This document shows positions 24,803-37,201 of a DNA stretch of 64,000 nt, in pieces. The notes under the pieces were generated by a model. It saw nothing but the letters and a program-made list of their open reading frames with translations. It was not told the DNA's origin and searched no databases. Location: the NCBI GenBank assembly GCA_026008535.1, contig BRKX01000009.1:63089720-63153719 (forward strand). Reading direction: 5' to 3'. The stretch is from Perilla frutescens. Lineage: Eukaryota; Streptophyta; Magnoliopsida; Lamiales; Lamiaceae. The position numbers were made by a program, and so were the translations under genes. Within the stretch, counting starts at the first letter, position 1. The number at the start of each line of letters is the position of its first letter.

Positions 24803-25218
24803 GACTTATCTGAAGTCTGATCGTGTAAAAGCTCGACTTATCTAAAGTCTGACTCATATAAATTTTGCAATTATCTAAACTGCACTGCTGCCTTCTGGCA
24901 ACCTCGGGTGCCTGCTTAACTGTTACATCGTGAGCTTGCCTCAATGAAACAAAATAATTGAAACTCTTTTAAACATAAAGGGCTTTCAAAAACTTTTTCT
25001 GATGCAAAACTTTTGCCAATATCTGATTGGTCTTACCATGCCATTATCTGAATGGTCTTACTGAAAATTTTGCCAACATCTGGATGGCCTGATCTGAATA
25101 CTTTTATAAAAATCTCACCATTTATCTAAATGGCTTAACTGAAAATTTTTATAACTTTGCTATTATCTAAATAGCCTGAACTGAGAGATTTTCACAATCT
25201 TGCAATTATCTGAATGGC
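24803..25218 (-). repeat. Hairpin array II: about nine stem-loops with ATCTR loops
   Basis: Short stems of 5-6 bp enclose a loop that is ATCTG or ATCTA on the plus strand: 24803-24817, 24835-24849, 24867-24883, 25015-25031, 25041-25055, 25072-25088, 25118-25133, 25159-25175 and 25202-25218. Examples of changing but paired stems are GACTT/AAGTC, CCAAT/ATTGG, CCATT/AATGG and GCTATT/AATAGC. Two of the nine have one mismatch, and one has a G-T pair in the sense strand. In the RNA the loops read YAGAU. Confidence 0.75.
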
Positions 25219-25373
25219 CTGCTTGATTACTGTAATTTTGACAATCACATACCTTTCTTTTTTTGGTTGAGACTGATGTGAGGAAGTGCTGAGAGTTGTT
25301 AACTGATCACTGAACAGTCTAAGGAACAATCTTAGACTTAGCTGAAAGAACTTAGAGCTCAGAGCAAAAACAA

Positions 25374-25389
25374 CCTGGCTCTGATACCA
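25374..25389 (-). other. Element A primer binding site
   Basis: On the minus strand TGGTATCAGAGCCAGG lies 3 nt from LTR2. It matches the TGGTATCAGAGC site complementary to initiator methionine tRNA that is used by many plant LTR retrotransposons. It fixes LTR2 as the 5' LTR of the complete internal region. Confidence 0.9.
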
Positions 25390-25685
25390 CTCTGTCATGA
25401 CCTCACATTAATATTTGATTAATAAGAAGTGTGACTGGCACGACTCGACCCCAATGAAGGATGGATCAAGATACAAACCGGAAATAATTAAATAAGAAAG
25501 TGAACTACTATCTTCTAGGATCGATATTTGGTCTGAGAACTCTAATTCCAAACTAATTTTAAGTACTCACAAATGACTGAATAATAATAGTACTCAAATG
25601 ATTATCGAGTTATGGGACTCGTCCAGAACAAAAGCTGAAATATTGGACTTGTGATATAACTGAGTTGCGGAAGCAAAAGAAAGAC

Positions 25686-25732
<47 letters not shown>

Positions 25733-26924
25733 AAGGTCATCTGAGCCTTGCACCAAAAGAACTCCACTCTCAGCACTTCTCCCTTCCACACCAGCTCAAC
25801 ATGCATATTTAAAAACAAACATGCAGGGCTGAGTACAAGGGTACTCAGTGAACACATTGCCAAAAATATTTCTGAACTGAAAACTCATTTTCTTGTCATG
25901 CATCTGAGTAAACACACAGGGGTTTTATCTAAAAAGGCCCTATGTTTTACTAAATCACTTTCTATTTTTAAGCACTCTTTTATGTTGTATGATCATCCAT
26001 ATCCCACTGAAAGTCAAGGAATAGATCCACTCAGCCTTTTCCACGAACGTCGGGGAATAGCTCCGCTCAGCCTTTTCCCTCGAACACTTAACATAACTAA
26101 ATGTCGAAGAATAGCTCCGCTCAGCCTTTTCCACGAACATTTAGCATCGTCGATGTCTTAGTCAGGAATAGCTCCGCTCAGCCTTTCCCTCTTCCTAATA
26201 TCACCGACCCAAGTATACACTAACCTCGGTTAACACGCTAAGTTAGCACGAGGCCCGATCGATTTAAGAGTTAGAAAGCCCCTTGCGAGCTAACTAAATA
26301 CGGATAAGGATATCATACAAAATAAAACATTTTATGCATGAGAGAAATTTATTTGCATTAGAATAATTAACTGCGGGTGAGTAAAAACTCAAATCATTAT
26401 TTGGACTAAGAGTCCGTTGAAAAGAAAGCCCACCTTTCACCAATGTTTTAATACTTGAAACTGCAGCTGCTAGTTCCTCACTGGTCTTATCCCTTGCGGA
26501 TCTGCTAGCCTTCAATATATAAAAATATACTTAGCATGTTGATCCTAAATCTGACAGGACTCAACACGACATGAATGCCTATTATGGTCTAGTATCCGTT
26601 CTAAATTTTCTCTTAGCTTAAGGGTTAATCTCAACCCTAGCTATTAAACATCTTATGGTCTACATCATCATCATTTAAGGTATCAAAAATACCTTAACAT
26701 AATCACAACTAGATTCTAGGAACAAGGTCATCACCAAGTTCGTAGACAAAACAACATTCTGCACAATGTCTATCTTTGAAAATAATTCTGTTTTGACTCG
26801 ATAAGAAGCAGGGGATGAGCCATACACCGATGAAAAGCCACAGAAGTCTATTTTATGGCCAAATTTACGGCGACTCAAGATGATAACTAACGAAAAAGTT
26901 ATGACCGATTTACTAGAAGGTGGC

Positions 26925-28244
26925 TGATAAGTTGCATATTTGCACCTATTTTTAGGTGATTTTCCCTTATTTTACTAAGCTTTGTTGTGCGTTTATTGGG
27001 ATTTGATGATCTTTTGAGTTTTGCAAGGGAATAAAGGTGTTTTGTAGAAAAGAAGGCTAAAATGATCATTTTGAAAACAAAAGAATTGAAGAAGTTCGAG
27101 TAGAAAGAGTCCAGGAGCTTCTGGCAGATAAGGCGTGGCCACGCCTTAGTCTGCTGGCGGGATTTAATTCATAAAATCACAAGTGGGCCTAGCAGAGATT
27201 ACATGGACGAAAATTCTTGCTTCCAATCTGCGATTTTTCACAAGGAAAGAGCCTTAGAGTCCAAGAAGGAGTAGAAGACTTACCATTGGGAGATAGGAGA
27301 GAGAGAATAGAATATCTAGAAGACACATATATATCTGGAATTAATTTTCTCTCTCAAGAGAACATGATTCGCGCCAGAAACGCTATTCACGTCATTCTTC
27401 ATCTGTTTTCATATTTTTCCAGACTTTGCTTTAATTCCAACATGATGTTCTAAATACTTTTCTAGCGAGAGAATAATCAAGACTCGGATTCTACACGTTT
27501 GTGAGATCGAATTGGTTTTATTATAATTTATTTTTCTCTTTATTTATAAATCCTCTGTTTGTGATTTCTGTTATTATTTTAATGATTATGCAAAGTGCAC
27601 GTTGTATGATTGTTAGAATGATTTCTTGCTAGTGAATTATCTAGATCCGTAATTGTCTAGATTATTTGCCTAAGTAGCGCAATTGGATAGATTGGGGGTA
27701 AACAGTCCCGCTTTCGACACTTTGCGGATTTATAATCTTATCTGAGCGGGTCATCGTATGATTTTCGTGGGTTTGAATTGGTGTTTCTCTGGTTATTAAT
27801 GTTGTTAGTAGATTTAATTCTATGGTCGTACCTAGGATTGTCTATTAATTAGAGAAGTAGTTAACGGTCGTATCTTGGCTGCCGAATAAGTAAGGAGAAA
27901 TGAGGTTGTTAGGTCGTACCAATAGCCATAGCCAATTTAGAGAGAGAAGTGAATTATATCTGTGCATCTGTGATCAAATTGTGTAGTCCATTGTCGAGAT
28001 TATTCTTGAGCTAGATATTTCTCTTATTTGATCTTCATTTGTCATTTTATTTCTTTGCCATTTAATTGTTTTCGTTGAATTATTTCAATTTCAGTATTCA
28101 AAACCCCCATTTAGTTTTAGGATTTTAGATAAAAAGATTACTATTTAATTTACCAGTCTCTGTGGTTCGACCCTACTTGCTACTATTAGAATTTATTTGG
28201 ATATTGAAAAGCAGGTTTATTTTTGTTGGTTTCGACACCCATCA
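26925..28244 (+). repeat. Element B 5' LTR
   Basis: Begins TGATAAGTTGCATATTTGC and ends TTTCGACACCCATCA. It carries a 20-bp perfect palindrome at 27129-27148 (TAAGGCGTGG and its complement). Confidence 0.95.
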
Positions 28245-28249
28245 AATTT

Positions 28250-28267
28250 TGGCGCCGTTGCCGAGGA
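28250..28267 (+). other. Element B primer binding site
   Basis: TGGCGCCGTTGCCGAGG lies a few bases after the 5' LTR. It has the form typical of Athila and related elements, which are primed by aspartate tRNA. Confidence 0.8.
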
Positions 28268-28304
28268 CTGGTGTCAAATTAAATTTATTCTTTTTGTCTA
28301 ATTT

Positions 28305-29522
28305 ATGTCAAATACCCCAACAGGTGAATTGTTGTTCGATCCAAAAATTGAGAAGACTGCTAGGCGATTGTGAAAAGAAGCTAAATTGAAGAAGCAGCAA
28401 CCTCCAGCTTCATCGTCAAGTTCGAGTTCTGAAGAAGAATTTTTAGAACAGTCAGTTGAAGTTGAAGTAGACAGAATGGCGAACAACAGAGAAAGAACTC
28501 TTCGTGAGTTAGCCGTTCAAGATGTGAATCAACCTCCGCTGTGCATTAAGTATCCGGAGATGGAGGTCGATTTTGAGCTGAAGTCTGGTCTTATTCACTT
28601 ACTCCCGAAGTTTCATGGTCTTGATAATGAAGATCCGCACAAACATCTGAAGGAATTTCATGTGGTGTGTAGCACAATGAAGCTAAAAGGAGTCACAGAG
28701 GACCAGATCAAGTTGAGAGCTTTCTCGTTTTCTTTGGAAGATAGAGCCAAAGACTGGTTACTGTATCTACCTTCTAACACAGTAACAACTTGGGAAGAGA
28801 TGGAGAGACTGTTCTTGGAGAGATTCTTCCCGAGCACCAGAGCTACATCACTCAGAAAAGAGATTACCGGGGTCAGACAGAAGGATTCGGAGACCCTCTA
28901 CGAGTATTGGGAGAGATTCAAGAGATTGTGCGCCAGCTGTTCGCAACACGGGATTTCTGAGCTATTATTAGTCAATTACTTGTACGAAGGACTGTTGCCT
29001 GCTGAGAGGAAGTGGATAGATGCGTCGTGTGGAGGCACAATCAGTGAGAAGACGCCTACACAGATTAGGAAGATCATCTCTGATATGGCTGAAGCATCAC
29101 AGCAATATGGCCGCAGACAAGAGACTCCCATCCGAAGAGTGAATGAAGTTGGCTCTTCGTCTATCGAAAGTCAGCTATCTTTGCTGACATCTCTAGTGAA
29201 ATAGCTAGCCACGAGAGATCTGCCGCAGGCTAGAGCATGTGGAATTTGCCTTACACCGAATCACCCTACTGATGCGTGTCCTACTCTTCAGGAAGACGCA
29301 GGTGAACAGGTGAATGCTGCAGGAGGTTTTCAAGGCCCACCACGTAGGAACTACGACCCATATTTGAATACCTATAATCCTGGATGGCGAGATCACCCGA
29401 ATCTCAGATATGGCAATAATCCACAATCCCAACAGTATCAGCCGAAGCAGACAGCTCCCCAGATAGCAGTTCCGCCGACAACTCCATTAAGGCGCTTGGA
29501 TCACTGGTTCAGCAATTTATAG
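28305..29522 (+). pseudogene. gag: Element B gag
   Basis: The start is the ATG at 28305 (MSNTPTGELLFDP). The capsid region includes IHLLPKFHGLDNEDPHKHL, DRAKDWLLYLP, FLERFFPSTRATSLRKEI and LYEYWERFKRLCASC, all typical of Athila-type gag. A zinc-knuckle-like CGICLTPNHPTDAC follows near 29240. The frame is broken by TGA at 28371-28373 and TAG at 29202-29204, then shifts near 29480 into the pol frame (ALGSLVQQFIVKQDAV continues it). Reading past the stops gives a single gag-pol frame, so it was once one polyprotein. Confidence 0.9.
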
Positions 29523-32500
29523 TAAAGCAAGATGCTGTTAATTCCAAAACTGAGGCGAGTATTCAGGAACTACGTGATCAAATGTCTCGAATGGCTTCGT
29601 CGATGAGCCAATTAGAGTCTCAAGGGAAACTACCTTCTCAAACTGTAGTTAATCCCAGGCAGAATGCAAGTGCAATCACTTTGAGAAGTGGGAAAGAATT
29701 AGCCGAGCCAGCCAGAGAAAAGAAGAAGACAGCTAGAAAAGAAGTTGAGAAAGAAGCTGAGATTGCTCCACAAGATGGCGCGCAGAGTGCACCAGAGAAA
29801 GATAGGCAGTCTGAGGCCTATGTAGTAAAGCCACCATTTCCATCTCGGCTTAACAAATCAAAGAAGGAAGAAGCTGAGAAAGAGATACTCGAGACCTTTC
29901 GAAAGGTGGAGGTGAATATTCCTTTGATCGATGCCATTAAACAGGTACCTCGATATGCAAAATTCCTAAAGGACCTGTGCACGAACAAGAGGAATCTGAA
30001 AGGCAATGAAAAGGTAAGCATGGGCGAGAATATTTCTGCAGTCATTCAAAAGAAATTGCCACCCAAATGCAAAGATCCAGGTATGTTTACCATCCCCTGT
30101 AAAGTTGGTAATCTGAGGATTGAGAGAGCTATGCTAGATCTAGAGGCTTCGATTAATGTCATGTCTTTATCTGTCTATTCTGCTTTAAATGTTGGACCTC
30201 TGAAAGAAACTGGTGTAATTATTCAACTTGCTGATAGGTCAAATGTGTATCCTGAGGGAGTGTTAGAGGATGTACTGGTACAAGTGAATGAGTTAGTTTT
30301 TCCTGCTGATTTCTATGTGCTAAATATGGCTGAAGAATGATATTCTAACTCTGCATCTATTTTGTTAGGAAGGCCATTTCTTAAGACCTCTAGAACTAAG
30401 ATTGATGTGCATGATGGTACCCTTTCTATGGAGTTTGATGGAAATCTGATTAGGTTTAATATTTTTGAGGCTATGAAATATCCTAATGAGGTTTCTGGTG
30501 TCTTTATGCTTAATGTGATAGATCCTTTGGTCGAGAAAGTGTTTGAGGTCTCTGACTCTGATTTTCTGAAGACAGCTTTGACTAATGCCTTTGATCTGAA
30601 AGAATTACAGATTCTAGACAACATGTTTGGCGTGGATGAACATTTACACGATGCTGTTCAAGAATTGGAAGCTTTAAAGCCTGAAGTCCAGCATGTTTTC
30701 AAATTAGAGTTACCTGTTTCTCATGTGAAATTTCTCCCTTCAATTGTGCAGGCACCCAAGCTGGATTTGAAGCCACTTCCTGTGCATCTCAAATATGCAT
30801 TTTTAGGAGATAATGACACTCTTCCAGTCATAATCTCGAGCAAGCTTCAACTAGTGGAGGAAGAGAGATTGATTCGAGTGCTACGGGAGTACAAAGAAGC
30901 TATTGGCTGGACCATAGCAGACATCAAGGGACTGAGCCCTTCGACTTGTATGCACCGAATCTTGTTGGAAGAAGATAGCAAACCATGTCGTGATCCTTAA
31001 CGGAGACTCAATCCAGCGATGACTGAAGTGGTAAAGAAAGAAATACTAAAGCTTCTCGATGCAGGTATTATCTTTCCGATCTCTGACTCTAAATGGGTAA
31101 GTCCAGTTCAAGTCGTTTCGAAGAAATCTGGTTTTACTGTGGTTGAAAATGCAGAGAGTGAGTTAGTACCGACCCGAGTGCAAAATGGTTGGAGAATGTG
31201 TTCTGATTATAGAAAATTAAATGCAGTAACAAGAAAAGACCATTTTCCTCTGCCTTTTATTGACCAAATGCTTGAGCGCTTGGCAGGTCGTTCCCACTAT
31301 TGCTGTTTAGACGGATATTCGGGTTTTCATCAAATCCCGATTGCCCCGGAGGATCAAGAGAAAACTGCTTTTACCTGTCATTTTGGTATTTTTGCTTGCA
31401 GGCGGATGCCCTTTGGATTGTGCAACGCTCCTGCAACGTTCCAAAGGTGTATGGTTAGCATTTTATCTGATTTTGTTGAGAACATTATTGAGGTATTTAT
31501 GGATGATTTTACTGTATATGGGGATTCCTTTGATGCATGCCTGATTAATCTCACTAAAGTGTTGCAAAGATGTGTTGAAACTAATTTGGTTTTAAATTAT
31601 GAGAAATGCCACTTTATGGTTGATCAAGGAATGATTTTAGGGCATATTGTGTCATCTAGAGGCATAGAAGTCGATAAGGCTAAGATTGATGTTATCAAAT
31701 CGTTGCCTTACCCTACCTCTGTTAGGGAAGTCTGTTCTTTTCTTGGACATGCAGGTTTCTATCGACGTTTCGTCAAGAATTTCTCCAAAATTGCTCAGCC
31801 TTTGAGTATGTTGTTACAGAAAGAGGTAGAATTTGATTTTGGTGATGCCTGCAAGAATGCCTTTGATTTGTTGAAAAATATGCTTATTTCTGCACCTACT
31901 ATTCAATCACCGAATTGGGAACTTTCTTTTGAAATTATGTGTGATGCGAGTAATTATGCAGTCGGAGCTGTTTTGGGATAAAAGGTTGGTCAAGTTCATC
32001 ATGTTATTTACTATGCATCTAGGACTCTCGATCCCGCTCAAGTAAATTATTCCACCACTGAAAAGGAACTTTTAGTTGTTGTTTTTGCTCTAGAAAAGTT
32101 CCGGTCTTATTTGCTTGGTACAAAAGTCATTATCTATTCTGACCATTCTGCTCTCAGGTTCTTATTCACCAAAAAGGATGCTAAACCAAGACTCATTCGT
32201 TGGATTCTTTTGCTTCAAGAATTTGACATTGAGATAAAGGATAAGAAAGGCTCTGAAAATCTAGTTGCCGACCATCTTAGCCGGTTGCCCACAAGTGAAG
32301 CACCGCGACCGTTGAAAGATGAATTCCTAGACGAGTGTCTCTACTCCATGCAAGCCTTTACACCCTGGTACGCCGATATAGTTAACTATCTTGTAACTAA
32401 GGCTTTACCAAGTGATTTTTCGAGAGCTCAAAGAGATAAAATCAAAAGTGGTGCCAAATATTATGTATGGGATGAGCCTTATTTGTGGAAGTTTTGTTCT

Positions 32501-33661
32501 GATCAAATTATTAGGAGATATGTTGATGAGCATGCAATTCCTTCCATCTTGATGTTTTGTCATTCCTATGCATGTGGTGGACACTTTGGTCCTAAAAGAA
32601 CTGCTAGGAAAGTCTTGGAGAGTGGGTTGTTTTGGCCTAATATTTTTCGTGATTCATATTTGTTTTGCAAATCTTGTGAAAGGTGTCAAAAGACTAGAAG
32701 TATAGGCCATAGAGATCAAACGCCCCTTAATCCTATCCTTGTTTGTGAAATTTTTGATATTTGGTGCATTGATTTTATGGGACCTTTTCCCAAGTCTAAT
32801 AACTATGTCTACATCATTCTTGCTGTTGACTATGTTTCTAAGTGGGTTGAAGCGCAGGCTACTCGTACTGACGATGCTAATACTATTGTTAAGTTTGTCA
32901 AGTCCCACATATTTGATAGATATGGCACACCTCGAGCCATTATCAGTGATCGTGGTACTCACTTCTGCAACAAAGTGGTAGGCGCATTATTCAAGAAGTA
33001 CAACATAACCTACCGGACCTCTACTGCTAACCATCCACAGACAAGCAGCCAAGCCGAGGTTTCTAATAGAGAGGTGAAAGCAATTCTCGAGAAGACTGTG
33101 AGACCTGATCGAAAGGATTGGAGTTTGAAGCTCAATGATGCGCTTTGGGCATACAGAACGGCTTTCAAAACCCCTATAGGTATGTCTCCTTTTCGGTTGC
33201 TTTTTGGTAAACCATGCCACTTACCCGTCGAGCTTGAGCATAAGGCTTTCTGGGCCGTTAAGCAACTCAACATGAGTGTGGATGAAGCTGGAACTCATAG
33301 GAAATTGCAGCTGCAAGAGTTGGAGGAAATCCGAAATGATGCCTATGAAAGCTCCAAGATCTATAAAGAAAAGACAAAGCGTTTTCATGACCAAGTTCTC
33401 TCTAGAAAAACTTTCACTGTTGGTCAAAAAGTTTTGCTTTACCATTCCAAGCTGAAATTGTTTCCTGGAAAATTGCGCTCTAAATAGCTAGGGCCCTTTG
33501 TTGTCACTAACGTGTTTTCACATGGTGCAGTTGAGATTAAGAGCTTAGATTCAGGAAAAATATTCAAGGTGAATGGACATCGTTTGAAGCCGTTCTATAA
33601 GGGATTTCAAGTGCAAAGCATTGATTGCATTGGGCTACAAGAGCCCCATTACTCACCCTGA
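29523..33661 (+). pseudogene. pol: Element B pol: protease, RT, RNase H, integrase
   Basis: One reading frame, interrupted by four stops. Protease has a degenerate active site (LDLEASINVMSLSVY, about 30127). RT includes RMCSDYRKLNAVTRKDHFPL and FMDDFTVYG (about 31500). RNase H has CDASNYAVGAVLG and SDHSALRFL. Integrase has the finger (HSYACGGHFG..CKSCERCQ) and core residues in WCIDFMGPF, ISDRGTHFCN and HPQTSSQAEVSNRE. The stops are TGA 30338-30340, TAA 30998-31000, TAA 31979-31981 and TAG 33485-33487. The frame ends at the TGA at 33659. There is no chromodomain, as expected for the Athila lineage. Confidence 0.92.
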
Positions 33662-34554
33662 AGAGTAGGGAACGTCGGGCATAACGACGATAACCAAATG
33701 CGCTTGGGGGGAGGCAACCCTCCTTGGTTTTTCTTTGTTTTTAGTTTTGGTTTTGTTTATTTTCTTTTCTTGGTTGTTTTTGAGGCGCTAACAAGCTAAC
33801 AAGTGAGTATTAGAATCTTTGTGGCTGTTTTGAGTGAATATAGGTACCCATTGTTGGAGACATTTCGTGCTGACGGAAGCTGCTAATAAGGCATGGCCAT
33901 GCCTTATGGTGCAGAAGCTCCTGTTTAGATTTGAGCTGGGGGAGAATTTTTGGCCTGCTGGGAAGTGCTAATAAGGCATGGCCATGCCTTATTTCGCAGA
34001 CGCTCCTGTTTGATTTTGTGAAGAGAGGCGACATTTAGTGTATTTGGCCTTTGGGGATTTTTTTTTATTTTTCTTTTTCTTTGTCTCTTTATTTAAAAAA
34101 AAAACCTAAAATCGTGTTTAGTTAGATAGTCAAAGTTGGTAGATAGTCAAAATCCCCAATTACCCAATTGAAGAACCCTACACCTATTCATCATCTCCAT
34201 CCCTTCACCACCGCCGCTCGACTCTTCACCGCCATCCGTCTCTCTGCCAGAAGTCGCCGCCGTCGCAATCAGCCGCCGTCCCCCTGCACTGCACCAGCCT
34301 GGCCGAATACACCACCTCTGCATCGCTGCCTCTTCTCCAACGCCTCCTCCATCGATTCACCACCAGTTACTCCCGTCTCCGTCGACTCCGCGCCATCGCC
34401 GGACGTCCGCCGCCCAGCCACCATCTCTCCACCGTCCACCACACCGCCGCAGACCATCACTACCGCCACCCAATCACCATCAACTCCGGTCTTCTCCATA
34501 CTCACAGCCCTCACTCTCGAATTTCAAGTGTGAGGGGAATTTGTTTCTCACCTC
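33662..34554 (+). other. Element B spacer between pol and ORF3, with two long palindromes
   Basis: Contains a polypurine-like TTGGGGGGAGG at about 33706, two identical 22-bp perfect palindromes (33886-33907 and 33971-33992; half-site ATAAGGCATGG), and a C-rich stretch (34170-34530) with a chance Pro/Ser/Thr-rich ORF. The purine tract resembles internal polypurine tracts described for Athila elements. Confidence 0.6.
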
Positions 34555-35716
34555 ATAGCACCAAAGAAGAGAACTCCGAAGAAACCTCCCGTTGTACGAG
34601 CTACACCATTCCGCACATACACCGATGAGCCTCCGAAGAGGAAGCGATCCCGATTGGGACGAGGACTCAACACACTCCCTCCACAAGAATCAGATTTGAA
34701 TAGGTGTTTGAATTTCTCCTCGAGGGCCGACAAGAGCAAATATGACGATATCCGGATTCGAGATATCGTCCCTTGTAAGTGCACTCATGTCCCCACTTTG
34801 GATACTCTTGGTATTTTGGATGAAGTTAGGGAATTGATATCTAGTATTGTTTGGGATGTTTATTTTGGTATTGACTGCCCGGCGTATGTTGAGCTCATTC
34901 GTGAATTCTATACCACCTTTTCCTTTAGCAAGTCGGAGCACATGTCCCTTGAAACGCCGAATTTGATTCACACAGTTCAATGTGGCTTTTGGGTTTGTTG
35001 ATGATAATGCGGCTCTTGAGGAGCCCTATTTGAGCAGTGCTTGCGATTTTGATCGAGACTTTCATCCCTATGCTTTGTTTTCTCAATGGTCAAAGAGTCG
35101 GATACCCTACAACCCGAGTTCTTCCAAGGCATGCTACCTTCATAGCATCTCTCTACGATATATTCACAAGTTCTTAGCCTTCACTTTCTCGGGACGTAAG
35201 GATGGGGCTAATGTGTTGAACAAGGCCGAGTTCTTCTTTCTTTGGTGTATGATGGAGAAAAAGAAAGTAAATCTTGGATGTTGGCTTGCAAGTCAATTCT
35301 TGAATGCACAAGCACCAGGCCGTAAATTGATTTTGAGCTCTCTTATCACACACTTGGCCACGAAGTTGGGTGTCTTTGATCCGAATGATCATGACTTGCA
35401 CGAGGCTTGTGCAATGCAGTGTCTTGACTTGGATACCTTAGAAGTGATGGGTGTGATTTCGAGGAAAGACGGGAATATTACTTATCCGCAGCATTCACGT
35501 CCTCCCCCTAGAAGACGCTTCTACCGATCCGACTCCACCTCAGGTGATGAGGATCCGCATAATGCTGAGGCTTCTAGTTCATCTGATCCATCCATCCAGG
35601 CCCAATTGACTGAGATGCAGCAAGACATTAGCTCTTTCCGAGCCGATTTTCACACTATGCAGTCACAGCTAGCCGCCTACTTTGCTAGTGTTGGGTTCAC
35701 TCCGCCTTCTCAGTAG
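34555..35716 (+). pseudogene. Element B ORF3, Athila ORF-1-type protein
   Basis: Upstream of the 3' LTR lies an ORF of the Athila-specific kind, in the position sometimes called env-like. It opens with a basic APKKRTPKKPP segment whose expected ATG is ATA (34555-34557). It continues through PPKRKRSRLGRG, DLNRCLNFSSRAD and GFVDDNAALEEPYL to GRKDGANVLNKAEFFFLWCM, then ends in an acidic, serine-rich tail with a possible coiled coil (IQAQLTEMQQDISSFRADF). A frameshift near 34975 splits it into two overlapping frames. No signal peptide or convincing membrane segment is seen, so an envelope role is not supported. Confidence 0.75.
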
Positions 35717-37201
35717 CCGATTTCAGGGCAGTCCTCTTTACTCTTTTGCTTTTACATTGAGGACAATGTTTTGCTTAAGTGTGAAGGGGTTAGTTTGGAT
35801 TTTATTGAAGCTTGTCTTGTCTTTTGTTGCTCGTTAGTGCCGTTTTATGCTGTTTTGTTGTTTTGCTTTTGTTTTACTTTTGGTTTGCTTTTTGCTTATG
35901 ATATATATATATATAAGAGTCTCTCTGTGCTTAGATTGATAGTTTTACTCCATGTTATGATTTAAATCATGGTGCTTCATTGAGATGAATTGATGTACAG
36001 TTAAGTATTGGCATGATTTGGATGAATTTTACATTCTCTGCACCTTGGTCTTTTACTTTTGATGATAAATCGAATGAAGAGTGTGTGGAATGATATGCTA
36101 ATGACCTTTATTTTGGTGAGTTTTGAGCTTGAGCATCACTAAACTTAATTGCTCCTTCCTTCCATGTGTGAATGTTATGCATAGTTGATTATCTTCTAGA
36201 ACTTGCTTTGTTATGCATGTGGGAATACCTCGGTGTTGTGAAATGTGAAAAAGGGCAATTAGGAAAAGCCAATTTTTAGCCTTCTTTTGGAGTCTACCTT
36301 TGAAAAAAAAAATCCCTAGATAGCCATTTTGAGCCTTAGCCTGTTTTTATTGAATTTTAACCATATTATTAGCCATGTTTATCCTTCTTTATTTTGATTG
36401 CCATGATTTGATCCCTTTTAATTGAAGGAATGCGCATAATTGTTCATTTGGATTGGTATTGTGGATGATTTAAGTTTGGGGGAATAGAAATTGAAGTGCT
36501 TGGGCCTGATTTTTGGAGAAAAATGAAGTTTAGATCTATGGTTGGGAATTGAAAAAAAAAAAGAAAAAAATATATAAAAGCCAAAAGAAAAGGCTGAAAA
36601 TGAATTGAGAATGAAAGAAAAAAGGGGAATGAAAGGTTTGGAGAAGGTTGAAAGAAAAAAAAAATAAAAAAAAATTGTTGATTAGAACCTTCATGTGTGA
36701 AAAAGACAGAAGGATTGGAAATTTGTGTCATTTCGATGTCTTATGGAAAATGTATTGCCATTCCTTCGATTTTGAAGCCTAAATATCCTCGTTTATCCAT
36801 CCTGACCCGAAGCCCCGTTACAACCAAAAGTGAAGTCCCTAATCTTCTATTTTTGCTCACTGTTTGGTGCCTATTTGATATATTTGCAAGCCTATGGAAG
36901 GGTTTTCTATGTTTTGACTTGAGTGTCCAGATATTTGAGCCTTAAACACATTTGAGCGATTTTGAGTGAATCTTGGTGAGGGTATTGAATTCCATTACAC
37001 TTTGATTTTGAGAAATCGTGGAAGTATTCGATCATTGGTGTTAGATGTGGATATTCATTCTTTTCATTGTTGGTGCTTAATTTGTGTATTGGTTCATTTA
37101 TTTGGAGCATTATGGTTTGAGTTGTGAAAGGACCTTGTTGTTTTTGTTTTAGTTTTATTCTCTTGCTTGAGGACAAGCAAAGCTTAAGTGTGAGGAGGGT
37201 T
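35717..37201 (+). other. Element B 3' non-coding region
   Basis: T-rich then A-rich DNA between ORF3 and the 3' LTR, with a GTTTGGGGGAATAG purine run near 36475 and a polypurine tract GTGAGGAGGGT at 37190-37200 just before the LTR. Long untranslated 3' regions are usual in this lineage. Confidence 0.7.

Noticed and set aside
24235..25218. CRISPR-like or simple tandem-repeat reading of the hairpin region
   Set aside because: There is no constant repeat with variable spacers: the loops are the constant part, the paired arms vary, and the context is a plant retrotransposon leader.
34555..35716. Envelope protein in element B
   Set aside because: The ORF sits in the env-like position but shows no signal peptide, no convincing membrane span and no cleavage site. 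It matches the Athila ORF type instead.
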